Assembly: GCF_035514885.1 (NCBI RefSeq)
Contig: NZ_DATJCH010000017.1
Span: 6,680 to 70,679 of the forward strand
Direction: 5' to 3'
Origin: Albibacterium sp035514885
GTDB taxonomy: Bacteria > Bacteroidota > Bacteroidia > Sphingobacteriales > Sphingobacteriaceae
Length of the DNA: 64,000 bases
Positions 33,980 to 43,047 of this stretch are shown here, piece after piece. Under the pieces are notes generated by a model, which did no database searches, was not told where the DNA came from, and was given only the letters and a program-made list of their open reading frames with translations. The first letter of the stretch is position 1; each line of letters begins with the position of its first letter. The position numbers and the translations under genes were made by a program.

Positions 33980-36900
33980 ATGAAGCTAATAGATAACGTT
34001 AATAATCGCTTAGGTGATGACTTGAAGGAAAGCATAAAAAAGGGAAGTAAGCTTAGTATTGCTGCCTCCTCCTTTTCCATTTATGCTTTTGAAGCCCTAA
34101 AAAAAGAGCTCGAAAAAATTGATGATTTGCGTTTTATTTTTAGTTCGCCAACTTTTATAGAAGAGAATTTTAAAAAACACAGTCGCTTATTCTATATTCC
34201 TCATATTTATAAGGAGTCCGAGCTTTGTGGTGGTGAGTTTGAGCTTCGTTTGATGAATCAGTTGAACCAGCGCGCCATTGCTCGCGAGTGCTCTAAATGG
34301 GTAAAGGAAAAAGTCACTTTTAAATCGAATAAACACCATCACCTTCCCATCAATGGGATGATTCATGTGGATAATTCGGATGATGAAGAGTACGCCTATA
34401 TGAATGTCAGTAGTTTTACGACCGCTGATCTCGGGATGACCCATAAAAAAGGGTTTCCTACGCTAATTCAAAAAACTGATTTTCCTAATAGCAGCGCGTA
34501 TTTGGACTGGTTTAATCAGGTATGGGAAAATGAAGAAGATTTAAAAGATGTAACCCAAAAGGTTCAAGATTACTTTGAAAGTGCTTTTAAAGAGAATAGC
34601 CCAGAATTTATTTACTTCATAACGCTTTATAATATCTTTAATGATTTCTTGGAGGATTTATCCTTAGATAATTTACCTAACGATCAAATAGGGTTTAAGG
34701 ATACGGTGGTTTGGAGTAAGCTATATAATTTTCAACAGGATGCAGTAATTGGTGCGATCAACAAGTTGGAAAAGTATAATGGATGCATCTTAGCCGATAG
34801 TGTTGGGTTGGGGAAAACATTTTCCGCATTAGGCGTAATCAAGTATTACGAAATGCGTAATAAAGATGTGTTAGTTTTATGCCCTAAAAAACTGGAAGCA
34901 AACTGGAATACCTATCGACATAACGATAAAAATAACTTTCTTGCAGGAGATCGTTTCAGATACGACGTCTTATTTCATACCGACCTTTCAAGAGAACGAG
35001 GAGAAAGTAATGGTCGTTTATTAGAGAATGTCAATTGGGGAAATTATGGGTTAATAGTTATTGATGAATCCCATAATTTTAGGAATAACAATCCAAATGC
35101 AGAACGTGAGAATAGATACCAAACGTTGTTGCGAAAAGTTATTAAAGAAGGTATTGAAACCAAAGTTCTAATGCTTTCTGCAACACCTGTAAACAACCGT
35201 TTTAATGATTTGCGTAATCAATTGGCATTAGCCTACGAGGGAAATCCAGCAAATATTGATGGAAAATTGGATACGGAAAGAAGCATTGATTTGGTATTTA
35301 GAAGAGCTCAACAGGCATTCAATGTATGGAGTAAATACGATACGGAGGAAAGAACGACAGAGAAGTTGTTGGATGCGTTGGACTTTGATTTTTTTGAGAT
35401 CCTAGATTCGCTAACTATTGCGAGATCAAGGAAGCATATTACGACGTATTATGACACGTCGGCAATAGGAAAGTTCCCCGAACGCACCAAGCCGGTATCG
35501 ATACAAAGTCCTCTTGCCAATGATGATTCCATTAGTTATCAGATAATTGCTGAAAAACTAATCTTGCTTAACCTCTCCGTTTATACGCCTTTGAATTATA
35601 TTTTAGCTAGCAAGGTCTCAATGTATGCTAGACTATATGATAAAGACGTTCGTTCGGGAGCTGGTAAATTATCCCAAACGGATCGGGATAATAGCTTACG
35701 AATATTAATGAGAATTAACCTTCTTAAGCGTTTGGAAAGTTCGGTCGATTCTTTTCGAATTACTTTGGATGGCATAATTGTTCAAATTAAACAGGCATTA
35801 AAAAGTATTATAGATGGCGAAAATTCGAGCTACGACGGTATAGAAGCTAAACTCAATGATGAGGAGTTTGATTGGGAAGCGGATTGGGGGGACGAGGAAA
35901 ACGTGATTGGAAAAAAGATCAAAATTCATATTGTTGATATGGATACAACCAGATGGCAGGAGGATTTGGAATATGACCTGAGCATATTAGAGGATTTAAG
36001 ATCTGGTGTGATTGATATTGTAGGAGTGAATGATATAAAACTCCAAAAGTTGCTGTCTTTATTAGATGCCAAAATAAACAGCCCATTTAATCCAGGGAAT
36101 AAAAAGGCAATTGTTTTTACAGCTTTTGCAGATACTGCAAATTATTTATATGAAAATATGCAAGGCCACCTGAAAGAAAGGTATGGGTTGAATACCGCTA
36201 TAGTGACGGGCTCTAGAAAACTGAGTAATGCCAAGAGTATTCCTTCGGATTTAAATGCTTTATTAACTTGCTTTTCTCCTAAATCAAAAGACAAGGCACA
36301 GCTAGCACCAAATATTTCCGAATCTATTGACTTATTGATTGCGACAGATTGTATTTCTGAAGGTCAAAATTTACAGGATTGCGATTATTTAATCAATTAT
36401 GATATTCACTGGAATCCTGTACGGATTATTCAGCGGTTTGGACGAATTGATAGAATTGGCTCCACAAATGATAAAATCACCATGGTCAATTTCTGGCCTG
36501 ACGTAACGCTTGACTCTTATATTAATTTGAAACAGCGGGTGGAAAGCCGAATGCAGATTAGCAATATGGCTAGTACAGGTGATGATAATATATTGAATGT
36601 AAATGAGCGAGATTTAGAATATAGAAAGGTACAATTAAGGAAGTTGCAAGATGAGGTAATTGATCTGGAGGAAATAAGAGAGGGTGTCAGCATTACTGAC
36701 TTGGGCTTGAATGATTTTCGGATAGATCTTAGTCATTATATTAAATCCTTTGGAGACCAAAATAATATACCAGAAGGACTTCATGCAGTAGTTGCTTCGA
36801 CACCGATGCTAAAGCCAGGTGTTATTTTTGTACTGAAGAACGTAAATACCAGCGTCAATATTAATAAATTAAATCGGTTGCACCCATATTACCTCGTTTA

Positions 36901-37213
36901 TATGGAGGATTCAGGTACAGTGTTTTTCAACCATATCGATTCGAAAAAGATATTGGATGCTATGCGAATGCTTTGTAAAGGAATAAGTGAGCCCTTAGCA
37001 AATCTTTGTGCTGAATTGAATGAAGAGACGGATGAATATCATGATATGAATGTTTATTCTTCATTATTAAAACAGAGTATTGGAACGATTCTTAAAACAG
37101 AGGAAGAAAAGGAAGTTTTGAGTTTGTTTAAAGCAGGTGGAACGACGGCTTTGAAGGATAAATTTAAAGGGATAGAGGATTTTAAACTTATTTCTTTTTT
37201 AATCGTACGATAA
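33980..37213 (+). CDS. SNF2-type helicase with N-terminal PLD-like region
   Basis: A 1077-residue protein. The N-terminal 150 residues (GSKLSIAASSFSIYAFEALKK ... MNVSSFTTADLGM) look like one degenerate phospholipase-D-type lobe in which the HxK motif is not intact. The helicase core has YNFQQDAVIGAINKLEKY (Q motif), LADSVGLGKTFSALGV (Walker A), GLIVIDESHNFRN (DESH box), VLMLSATPVNNR, and C-terminal LLIATDCISEGQNLQDCDYLINYD with RIIQRFGRIDRIGS. Such helicases with DUF4391 partners occur in several DNA-methylation-linked defence loci. ATG 33980 is chosen over TTG 33962. It overlaps the DUF4391 gene by one base. Confidence 0.85.
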   Translation: MKLIDNVNNRLGDDLKESIKKGSKLSIAASSFSIYAFEALKKELEKIDDLRFIFSSPTFIEENFKKHSRLFYIPHIYKESELCGGEFELRLMNQLNQRAIARECSKWVKEKVTFKSNKHHHLPINGMIHVDNSDDEEYAYMNVSSFTTADLGMTHKKGFPTLIQKTDFPNSSAYLDWFNQVWENEEDLKDVTQKVQDYFESAFKENSPEFIYFITLYNIFNDFLEDLSLDNLPNDQIGFKDTVVWSKLYNFQQDAVIGAINKLEKYNGCILADSVGLGKTFSALGVIKYYEMRNKDVLVLCPKKLEANWNTYRHNDKNNFLAGDRFRYDVLFHTDLSRERGESNGRLLENVNWGNYGLIVIDESHNFRNNNPNAERENRYQTLLRKVIKEGIETKVLMLSATPVNNRFNDLRNQLALAYEGNPANIDGKLDTERSIDLVFRRAQQAFNVWSKYDTEERTTEKLLDALDFDFFEILDSLTIARSRKHITTYYDTSAIGKFPERTKPVSIQSPLANDDSISYQIIAEKLILLNLSVYTPLNYILASKVSMYARLYDKDVRSGAGKLSQTDRDNSLRILMRINLLKRLESSVDSFRITLDGIIVQIKQALKSIIDGENSSYDGIEAKLNDEEFDWEADWGDEENVIGKKIKIHIVDMDTTRWQEDLEYDLSILEDLRSGVIDIVGVNDIKLQKLLSLLDAKINSPFNPGNKKAIVFTAFADTANYLYENMQGHLKERYGLNTAIVTGSRKLSNAKSIPSDLNALLTCFSPKSKDKAQLAPNISESIDLLIATDCISEGQNLQDCDYLINYDIHWNPVRIIQRFGRIDRIGSTNDKITMVNFWPDVTLDSYINLKQRVESRMQISNMASTGDDNILNVNERDLEYRKVQLRKLQDEVIDLEEIREGVSITDLGLNDFRIDLSHYIKSFGDQNNIPEGLHAVVASTPMLKPGVIFVLKNVNTSVNINKLNRLHPYYLVYMEDSGTVFFNHIDSKKILDAMRMLCKGISEPLANLCAELNEETDEYHDMNVYSSLLKQSIGTILKTEEEKEVLSLFKAGGTTALKDKFKGIEDFKLISFLIVR

Positions 37214-37866
37214 TGGAAGTTTTTGATTTGCCAGATGCTGCGAGGGTAAATAAAAGTATTCCCAAAAATTCTTTTGATTCCTATACCAATGGGAAACAAA
37301 AGAAAATGTTTTCTGATTTAATTTCCCGCATTACTTGGTTGTATAAATTATCGACAGATACAATCAATCTGGTTGGTAATGAAATAAAGGAAATTCAGAT
37401 TTTCAAGGTTGAATTAAAAACTCAAGGCGATATTAAAGTATTGCTCAATATCATCGATAAATCTATTTCTTATCATATCGTCTTTATCGTTCAATATGAT
37501 GATCGGGTTTATCTATCAACATCGGTCAAGCATCCTCATCCGCTAAATGGAGACAATGCAGTAGTTGATTGGACATTTCGTACTGAATGGTTTCTGCCAA
37601 ATGATATTGTGTATGAAATGAGCTTGAAGAAAAGTATTGATGCTGTTTATCATGATTTTTGTATTCAACTATCTGGGAATAGGGATAAAAAAGTATTGCC
37701 CTTACCTGAGCTGATTGAAAACGAACGGAAGATTGAAGGATTAAAAAGAGAGATTTCTCAGTTGAGAACGGGAATTGCTTCTTGCAAGCAATTTAATAAG
37801 AAGGTTGAGCTCAATTTGAAATTAAAATCGAAAGAAGGTGAATTGGAAAGGTTATTAGCGCTTTAA
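37213..37866 (+). CDS. DUF4391 protein, helicase partner
   Basis: A 217-residue soluble protein matching DUF4391: VFDLPDAARVNKSIPKNSF at the start, DLISRITWLYKLSTDTINL in the middle, and FIVQYDDRVYLSTSVKHPHP, a beta region, followed by VDWTFRTEWF. A C-terminal coiled coil (ERKIEGLKREISQLRTGI) ends the protein. The family has no proven activity but is found almost always directly beside SNF2-type defence helicases. Here the start codon shares its first base with the helicase stop codon, implying a stoichiometric complex. Confidence 0.8.
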   Translation: MEVFDLPDAARVNKSIPKNSFDSYTNGKQKKMFSDLISRITWLYKLSTDTINLVGNEIKEIQIFKVELKTQGDIKVLLNIIDKSISYHIVFIVQYDDRVYLSTSVKHPHPLNGDNAVVDWTFRTEWFLPNDIVYEMSLKKSIDAVYHDFCIQLSGNRDKKVLPLPELIENERKIEGLKREISQLRTGIASCKQFNKKVELNLKLKSKEGELERLLAL

Positions 37867-37922
37867 ATAAGAGTTTCGTACAATTGGTCTAATGTTTTTT
37901 GAGCAACTTACATGATTTGAAT

Positions 37923-38675
37923 ATGAAAGTATTAGAGAATAAAATCCGAATAATAGTAGGTGAATTAGTAGAATTTATCTCAAACTATAGAGCCATCATA
38001 TTATCTGCACTCCTTATTGTTTTTGTTTTCTTAGGATATATGGGGCGCAATTCAAGCTTCTTTACATTCCCTTTAAATGCAGGAGTTTGGGGAACTTTAT
38101 CAGATTGGATTATGGTGATCGTAACAGCTTTTACTGTCTTTTATTTGATTAAATCATTTTCAGCGCAAAGGGCTTCTAATAGTATCCAGAATGAAACATT
38201 AATTGAGCAACAGAAGATTACTGAAATTGAGCAATTTATTTTTAAAGAGAAGGTAAAGCCGATATTCGAATTAAAGATCGGAGATCATGGAATGAATATA
38301 GACGAAATTAATGAGGAAGCAACTGCTACATATTCTTTTAATTTCTTTGTTCATAATGGAGCCGCAAAAGATATTCATATTGAAGATTATTTGTTTGACC
38401 ATAATGGGTCATCTAATAATATGATTGGTGCGTCATCAAGAAATGAACTATACCCAGGGATGAATTTTAGTTCAATGCCATCAGAATATAAGCAGCATAA
38501 AATAAATAACAATCAGGACGTGCATTATATTTTCAGATTTTCTTTTATTATTACATACTGTGATGTTCTTGATAATTATTATGAGCAGAATGTAATATTC
38601 TATTCCGACTCAAATGATCTTAAAAATATACATCAAGGTGGCCCAAAGCCAATTAATAAACCTTTGGATAAATAG
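37923..38675 (+). CDS. Two-TM membrane protein with coiled coil, possible defence accessory
   Basis: A 250-residue protein with two TM helices (about residues 23-42 and 63-81), then a short coiled coil (NSIQNETLIEQQKITEIEQF) and a beta-rich cytosolic domain (ATATYSFNFFVHNGAAKDIHI). ATG 37923 is used; an upstream TTG would add eight residues. It lies 56 bp behind the DUF4391 gene, so it may be the last gene of the operon or a separate unit. No family is recognised. Small TM proteins at the end of defence operons often act as membrane effectors, but nothing here proves that. Confidence 0.6.
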   Translation: MKVLENKIRIIVGELVEFISNYRAIILSALLIVFVFLGYMGRNSSFFTFPLNAGVWGTLSDWIMVIVTAFTVFYLIKSFSAQRASNSIQNETLIEQQKITEIEQFIFKEKVKPIFELKIGDHGMNIDEINEEATATYSFNFFVHNGAAKDIHIEDYLFDHNGSSNNMIGASSRNELYPGMNFSSMPSEYKQHKINNNQDVHYIFRFSFIITYCDVLDNYYEQNVIFYSDSNDLKNIHQGGPKPINKPLDK

Positions 38676-38924
38676 CCGTGAAATTAATAAGAAAGATATT
38701 TAAAGTTATACTTCGTTGAGTCCAAACTGATAGCTTATTTTTATTGAATATAAATAGCTATCGTGATTTACCGCTAATGAGCTAAATGATAAAATAGGAA
38801 AAGCATCGCTAATAATTTGATAATTGTTCATAAGAAATCCAGCATTTATCTTCCGTTATCAAGTCTCAAAGATATGGACCAGAATGCTTATCATAAAAAT
38901 TATAGAAGAAAAAAATATTGAGAT

Positions 38925-39764
38925 ATGATCTATCACTATACTACAATAGAAACATTAGCATTAATTCTGGAGTCAAAGAAAATACGATTTAATAATTTAA
39001 CTGATGTAGACGACATGCTGGAAGGTGATTTGTTTGAAAAACGCAGTTTGGCACAACATATTTTCGTAAGCTGTTGGTCTAAAGAAAAGGAGGAAAATAT
39101 CGCACTCTGGAAAATGTATAACCATGGTAAAGGTGTTAGAATTGGGCTTCCATCCAACCCTTGGCGAAAAGTAATTTTCGATACAAAAGAGTGGGAAGAA
39201 AAAGGTGTTAAGATCCAGTTTGATCCAAGTCAGGAATATATTTCACCTTTTGAGTTTGATGATGTTTTTGGAGCGAATCATATGATAATTCCTCCTTATT
39301 TCTTCCCAAATAACACTGCCTTCGCTAAACAAGTTGAATATTTGTCTGCCAAAGAATTAAAGGTGAAATATAAAGGTCTATATAGTGAATTAATGAAGGG
39401 GAAATGTAATATCCAACTATCAATTAATCCTTTGGATTTTGGTCGATATAAACATAATCGATGGGAATTTCAAAAAGAGTATAGGTTTGTATTATTTATA
39501 TGCCCTTTGCATGAAAAGCCGGATTTTTTTCAATTAAATTCTCCTGAAACTATTTCTAATACATTAATTGATTATATTAAAAATGAGAAAACTTCCCCTC
39601 TAAAAGACTTTTATGTTCAATTGGCCGATGAATCTTTAAGAGACATGGAAGTCATGGTGGGACCCCTTTGCTCGAAGGCTGATGAGATTATTATAGATGC
39701 TCTTATTAAAAAATACCAATTAAACACTTCACTTATCAATAGCGAAGCGTCAATTCGAAAGTGA
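38925..39764 (+). CDS. DUF2971 family protein
   Basis: A 279-residue cytosolic protein with the DUF2971 signature: YHYTTIETLALILESKKIRFNN, LTDVDDMLEGDLFEKRSLAQ, then HIFVSCWSKEKEENIALWKMY, and a later RYKHNRWEFQKEYRFVLFI. The first motif (Y-H-Y-T/G) resembles the NAD-binding strand of ADP-ribosyltransferase-like folds, but no activity is established for the family. DUF2971 genes are frequent in defence islands. A second family member is encoded at 62619-63470. It lies 250 bp after the previous gene, so it is probably a separate unit. Confidence 0.75.
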   Translation: MIYHYTTIETLALILESKKIRFNNLTDVDDMLEGDLFEKRSLAQHIFVSCWSKEKEENIALWKMYNHGKGVRIGLPSNPWRKVIFDTKEWEEKGVKIQFDPSQEYISPFEFDDVFGANHMIIPPYFFPNNTAFAKQVEYLSAKELKVKYKGLYSELMKGKCNIQLSINPLDFGRYKHNRWEFQKEYRFVLFICPLHEKPDFFQLNSPETISNTLIDYIKNEKTSPLKDFYVQLADESLRDMEVMVGPLCSKADEIIIDALIKKYQLNTSLINSEASIRK

Positions 39765-40024
39765 TTAATAATAATGACACCTACTTCATACTATTAATTC
39801 TTGTTTAGAGAATACAAATGGAATAAAAGTATATCTTCGGATTTGAAATCAAAAGACAAAAACTATTGAGATGCCTAGCCGACAGGACAAGTGGGGAGTT
39901 AGTAAGGAAGAAGAGTTATTGAAAAAGTGACCAAAGTTCTTTCTAGCCATTCTTTGTATTAACAACATTGCTGATTTTGAATTTATATTAAAAGTTTTTG
40001 TTCATTAAAGATTATCTGATACAA

Positions 40025-41233
40025 ATGATACCAGAAGGAATACAAGCGATATTTGATTTTGTTGATTACCTAGACTCTCGTAAACAGGTATTAATTGAAA
40101 AATTCATCCCGCTTTGCGAAGAGCTGGAAGAGTTACGTGTAAGTAAAAACAAGTTAAAACCGGAAAGTAATTATCGAGAAAAACGGCAGTATGATATTCT
40201 TCAAACAGAAATAGAGTTAAAATTTGAACCATTGATGACTGATGTTTATCAGCCTATAACAGGAAAGCTCAAAGAGTTAGGAATATGGTCGGGAGATCAT
40301 GTTTTCACAAGTATTGAGAATAATATATCCGCCTCGACATCTGCTTTTAAGAATTGTTTTCACGATATTGATATAGACAAAGTAAACCAATACAAGAAAA
40401 AATACCTTTCATTTAGAAATGACACAAACTCAAACTTCCTTACCCTGCAATTTGTTTTTTCAGGTTTGGATGAAGCCTTGAAGGAGTTGTTCGATTTCTT
40501 CAATGACACTGATGACTTTGAATTGGAAGCTCTTGAGCATAAAGTTATCGAATGCAGTTCAATTGAAGATGCATTAATTCTATATAATAAAAACCCAACA
40601 GAGAATATACGATTCGCATTTCCTTCTATTGACAATTTAAATGTTTCAAAGAATAGAGAGGTCAATAAGGTAACTAGTAGCAATTTATCAGAGCTATCCA
40701 TGCTTATTGAAAGTTTTAGAAAAAAGATGTCTGTTCCTATCGTGGAAGTCACTAGAACTTCATTCGATGAAGCCTTACACAGGGTTAATTCTTTAAAACA
40801 GATAATTGAAAACGAAGATGCCTACAAACTATTCAATTATCCAGACAATCAAAATGAAGCCTTCCTTCAGTATCTTTTTAAAATAATCCGTAATGAATCT
40901 GAATGGGATATAAATTCGGAGGTCAATAATGGAAGAGGTCCTGTAGATTTTACAGTTTCAAAAGGTGCAGCAGATAAAACTGTGGTCGAATTCAAGCTAG
41001 CGAAAAACACAGATCTAAAATCTAACCTTCAGTATCAAGTTGATATCTATAAAAAAGCAAACAACACGGATAAAGCGGTGACAGTAATTCTATATTTTAC
41101 AGATGCTGAGGTTAAAAAGACGAAACGGATACTTGAAGAATTGGGACTGAATGGGAAAGAGAATATTGTACTCATTGATGGAAGAAAAAAAATTTCTGCA
41201 TCTAAAGAAAGAATACAAGGAAACCTGGCTTGA
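40025..41233 (+). CDS. Helical protein with C-terminal PD-(D/E)xK nuclease-like domain
   Basis: A 402-residue protein. The N-terminal 270 residues are helical and match nothing I know. The C-terminal 130 residues have a restriction-endonuclease-like pattern: NEAFLQYLFKIIRNESEWD, then NNGRGPVDFTVSKG (catalytic D), then KTVVEFKLAKN (E-x-K) and LQYQVDIYKKANN. A DNA-cleaving or related role is likely. ATG 40025 (MIPEGIQAIFDFVDYL) is used; a TTG at 39998 is an alternative. It is the last gene of the defence block before the att-like sequence. It stands alone with no partner, so it may be a single-gene defence system. Confidence 0.65.
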   Translation: MIPEGIQAIFDFVDYLDSRKQVLIEKFIPLCEELEELRVSKNKLKPESNYREKRQYDILQTEIELKFEPLMTDVYQPITGKLKELGIWSGDHVFTSIENNISASTSAFKNCFHDIDIDKVNQYKKKYLSFRNDTNSNFLTLQFVFSGLDEALKELFDFFNDTDDFELEALEHKVIECSSIEDALILYNKNPTENIRFAFPSIDNLNVSKNREVNKVTSSNLSELSMLIESFRKKMSVPIVEVTRTSFDEALHRVNSLKQIIENEDAYKLFNYPDNQNEAFLQYLFKIIRNESEWDINSEVNNGRGPVDFTVSKGAADKTVVEFKLAKNTDLKSNLQYQVDIYKKANNTDKAVTVILYFTDAEVKKTKRILEELGLNGKENIVLIDGRKKISASKERIQGNLA

Positions 41234-41464
41234 AATACTAAAAAATAGACATAGAATTACAAATCTTGAAAGTCTTTATTATTGGTATCCAATAACAATA
41301 AATAGAATATCAATTATTATAGGAATTTGTATTAATAACTAGCATATAGCTTAGATGTTGTGTATATTTACTGTTCTAAACAGGGATGAGAACCAAAAGG
41401 TGACCTGGGTTTGGATTGATTCAGTAATTAATTGACAATAAGACATTTAGAGTATAGGGGCTGC

Positions 41465-41480
41465 GTCCTGCCACCCCGAC
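41465..41480 (+). other. Candidate attachment site: 3' end of a tRNA-Pro-like gene
   Basis: GTCCTGCCACCCCGAC matches the T-arm 3' strand plus acceptor 3' strand (CACCCCG + discriminator A) of Bacteroidota tRNA-Pro genes as I remember them. No tRNA body lies upstream: the sequence diverges immediately 5' of it. Integrases of this kind use tRNA 3' ends as att cores, and an integrase gene starts 300 bp downstream. Confidence 0.55.
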
Positions 41481-41502
41481 GAAAGCCAGTTCATCTGGAT
41501 TC

Positions 41503-41538
41503 AAAAGCCTCTAAATCATCTGATTTAGAGGCTTTTTT
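41503..41538 (+). terminator. Strong terminator beside the att-like core
   Basis: AAAAGCCTCTAAATCA (41503-41518) is perfectly complementary to TGATTTAGAGGCTTTT (41521-41536), followed by more T. The stem is long and starts 22 bases past the tRNA-like core, as a tRNA transcript terminator would. Confidence 0.85.
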
Positions 41539-41591
41539 GCTTTTAAACCATCCTTTTCAATACATACTATTCTTCCTGTCATGCGAACAAT

Positions 41592-41628
41592 AAGGTGAAC
41601 AGATATAATATTTATATTTGTTCACCTT
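41592..41628 (+). promoter_or_regulatory. 37-bp palindrome upstream of the integrase gene
   Basis: The two 16-bp arms (AAGGTGAACAGATATA and TATATTTGTTCACCTT) are complementary at 15 of 16 positions around a 5-bp centre. The right arm contains TATATTTG (41613-41620), a possible -7 box. It is either an operator controlling int or an integrase arm-binding site. Confidence 0.6.
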
Positions 41629-41708
41629 AAAGAGTTAACTATCTGTTATTCATTTGTTTACGCGGATGATGTATGAACTCGAATGTATCAAAATGAATCA
41701 CTTTTTTG

Positions 41709-41722
41709 GTTCACTGGTGAAC
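41709..41722 (+). promoter_or_regulatory. Second GTTCAC palindrome before the integrase gene
   Basis: GTTCACTGGTGAAC is a perfect inverted repeat of the same GTTCAC half-site seen in the 37-bp palindrome 80 bp upstream. It ends 55 bases before the integrase start codon. Confidence 0.5.
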
Positions 41723-41777
41723 TGTTTCGACAAATTAGTTTGAAACAATTTATTTAAGTATTTAAAAAGGAGTAGAC

Positions 41778-43034
41778 ATGAGATCAACAAACACCTTCGG
41801 AATTCATTTCGTATTGAGAAAGAGCCGTGGCAAGAATGGCAAAGCTGCTATTTATGTTCGTATTGTAGTAAACAAGACCCGTAGCGAGATCGCGCTAAAG
41901 CGATTAATCGATGGTGACGAGTGGAACAGCGTAAAAGGGATGGCCAAGCCCAAGAATGTAGAGTTAAAAGCCCTAAATAGTTATCTAGAAGAAACTAGAG
42001 GGCTTCTGACCTCACACTATCAGGAATTTATTGTCAAAAAGGAGCTTGTAACGGCTGAGGCAGTTAAAAACAAATACCTTGGAATTGTAGAGCAGGAAAA
42101 TACACTTCAATCTCTGATGGAGTATCATAACCTCCATATGAAAGAAGTGCTGGCCTATGGTACCATGAAAAATTATTATACCACCGTTAAGTACCTTAAG
42201 GAATTCCTATTGAAGCAATTCAAAAAATCGGATGTCTACCTTTCTGAATTGGATTATCAGTTTATTACTCAGTTTGAATATTTCTTACGGACATATGAAC
42301 CGGTTGATCATCATAAAGGCATGTCAAACAATGGTGTGATGAAGCATCTTGAACGTTTCCGGAAGATGGTGCGACTAGGTGTAAAACTCGGCTGGCTGGA
42401 TAAAGATCCGTTTGATCTTTTTAAACTCAAGATGCATAAAGTAGAACGGGGATTTCTGACGAGCGAAGAACTTTCAAAAATTGAGAAAAAAGATTTTTCG
42501 GTCGAGCGTATTCAGTATGTCAAGGATTTATTTGTCTTTGCTTGTTATACAGGTATGGCCTATGTCGATGTCATGCAGTTGACGCCAAACAACATCGTTA
42601 AAGGAAGTGATGGAAATCGTTGGATCGATACGGAACGAGAGAAAACCCAAACACCCGTCAAGGTGCCCATTCTTCCTAAAGCAGCAGCTATCATTGAAAA
42701 GTATAAGGATGATCCAAGGGCAATCTCACAAGGGGCACTTTTTCCTGTAATCTCGAATCAAAAGCTGAATAGCTATTTAAAGGAAGTAGCTGATCTATGC
42801 AGTATCAAGAAGCATTTAACCTTTCATCTCGCAAGACATACCTTCGCCACTTCGGTAACCCTCTCAAATGGAGTTCCTATTGAGACAGTGAGCAAGATGC
42901 TAGGACATACTACCATCCGTACAACTCAAATTTATGCAAAAGTAGTTGAGCAGAAGGTTAGTCAGGATATGGCGAATCTGAGAAATCGATTGGAGGAAAA
43001 TGAGCAGATTAAATTGAAAGTTTTGAAAAGCTAA
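41778..43034 (+). CDS. int: Tyrosine recombinase/integrase of an integrative element
   Basis: A 418-residue tyrosine recombinase with arm-binding N-terminus, SAM-like core-binding domain (about 100-200) and catalytic domain (about 215-400). Catalytic residues visible: the H-x-x-R box LTFHLARHTFATSVTLSNG, LGHTTIRTTQIYAKV with the second histidine and nucleophilic tyrosine, and the beta-strand lysine in TPVKVPILPK. The first catalytic arginine position reads CYTGMAYVDVMQL without Arg, as in IntDOT-like enzymes of Bacteroidota. It starts 300 bp from the tRNA-like core, with GTTCACC palindromes between, the layout of an attachment site. It should excise and integrate the right-hand element. Confidence 0.92.
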   Translation: MRSTNTFGIHFVLRKSRGKNGKAAIYVRIVVNKTRSEIALKRLIDGDEWNSVKGMAKPKNVELKALNSYLEETRGLLTSHYQEFIVKKELVTAEAVKNKYLGIVEQENTLQSLMEYHNLHMKEVLAYGTMKNYYTTVKYLKEFLLKQFKKSDVYLSELDYQFITQFEYFLRTYEPVDHHKGMSNNGVMKHLERFRKMVRLGVKLGWLDKDPFDLFKLKMHKVERGFLTSEELSKIEKKDFSVERIQYVKDLFVFACYTGMAYVDVMQLTPNNIVKGSDGNRWIDTEREKTQTPVKVPILPKAAAIIEKYKDDPRAISQGALFPVISNQKLNSYLKEVADLCSIKKHLTFHLARHTFATSVTLSNGVPIETVSKMLGHTTIRTTQIYAKVVEQKVSQDMANLRNRLEENEQIKLKVLKS

Positions 43035-43047
43035 TTATATTTAGGTA

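Noticed and set aside
39871..39930. Possible 19-codon peptide gene (MPSRQDKWGVSKEEELLKK)
   Set aside because: Reads like a protein N-terminus but ends at once; no ribosome-binding context and no continuation, so a chance frame or debris.
40360..40752. 130-codon minus-strand frame opposite the PD-(D/E)xK protein
   Set aside because: Low-complexity serine-rich translation, no start context, fully covered by the plus-strand gene.
41151..41342. 63-codon frame overlapping the end of the PD-(D/E)xK gene
   Set aside because: Starts inside the upstream gene in another frame; isoleucine-rich run-out into AT-rich DNA.
41400..41500. Complete tRNA gene
   Set aside because: Only the last 16-17 bases of a tRNA-like sequence are present; no D-arm or anticodon arm can be folded upstream.
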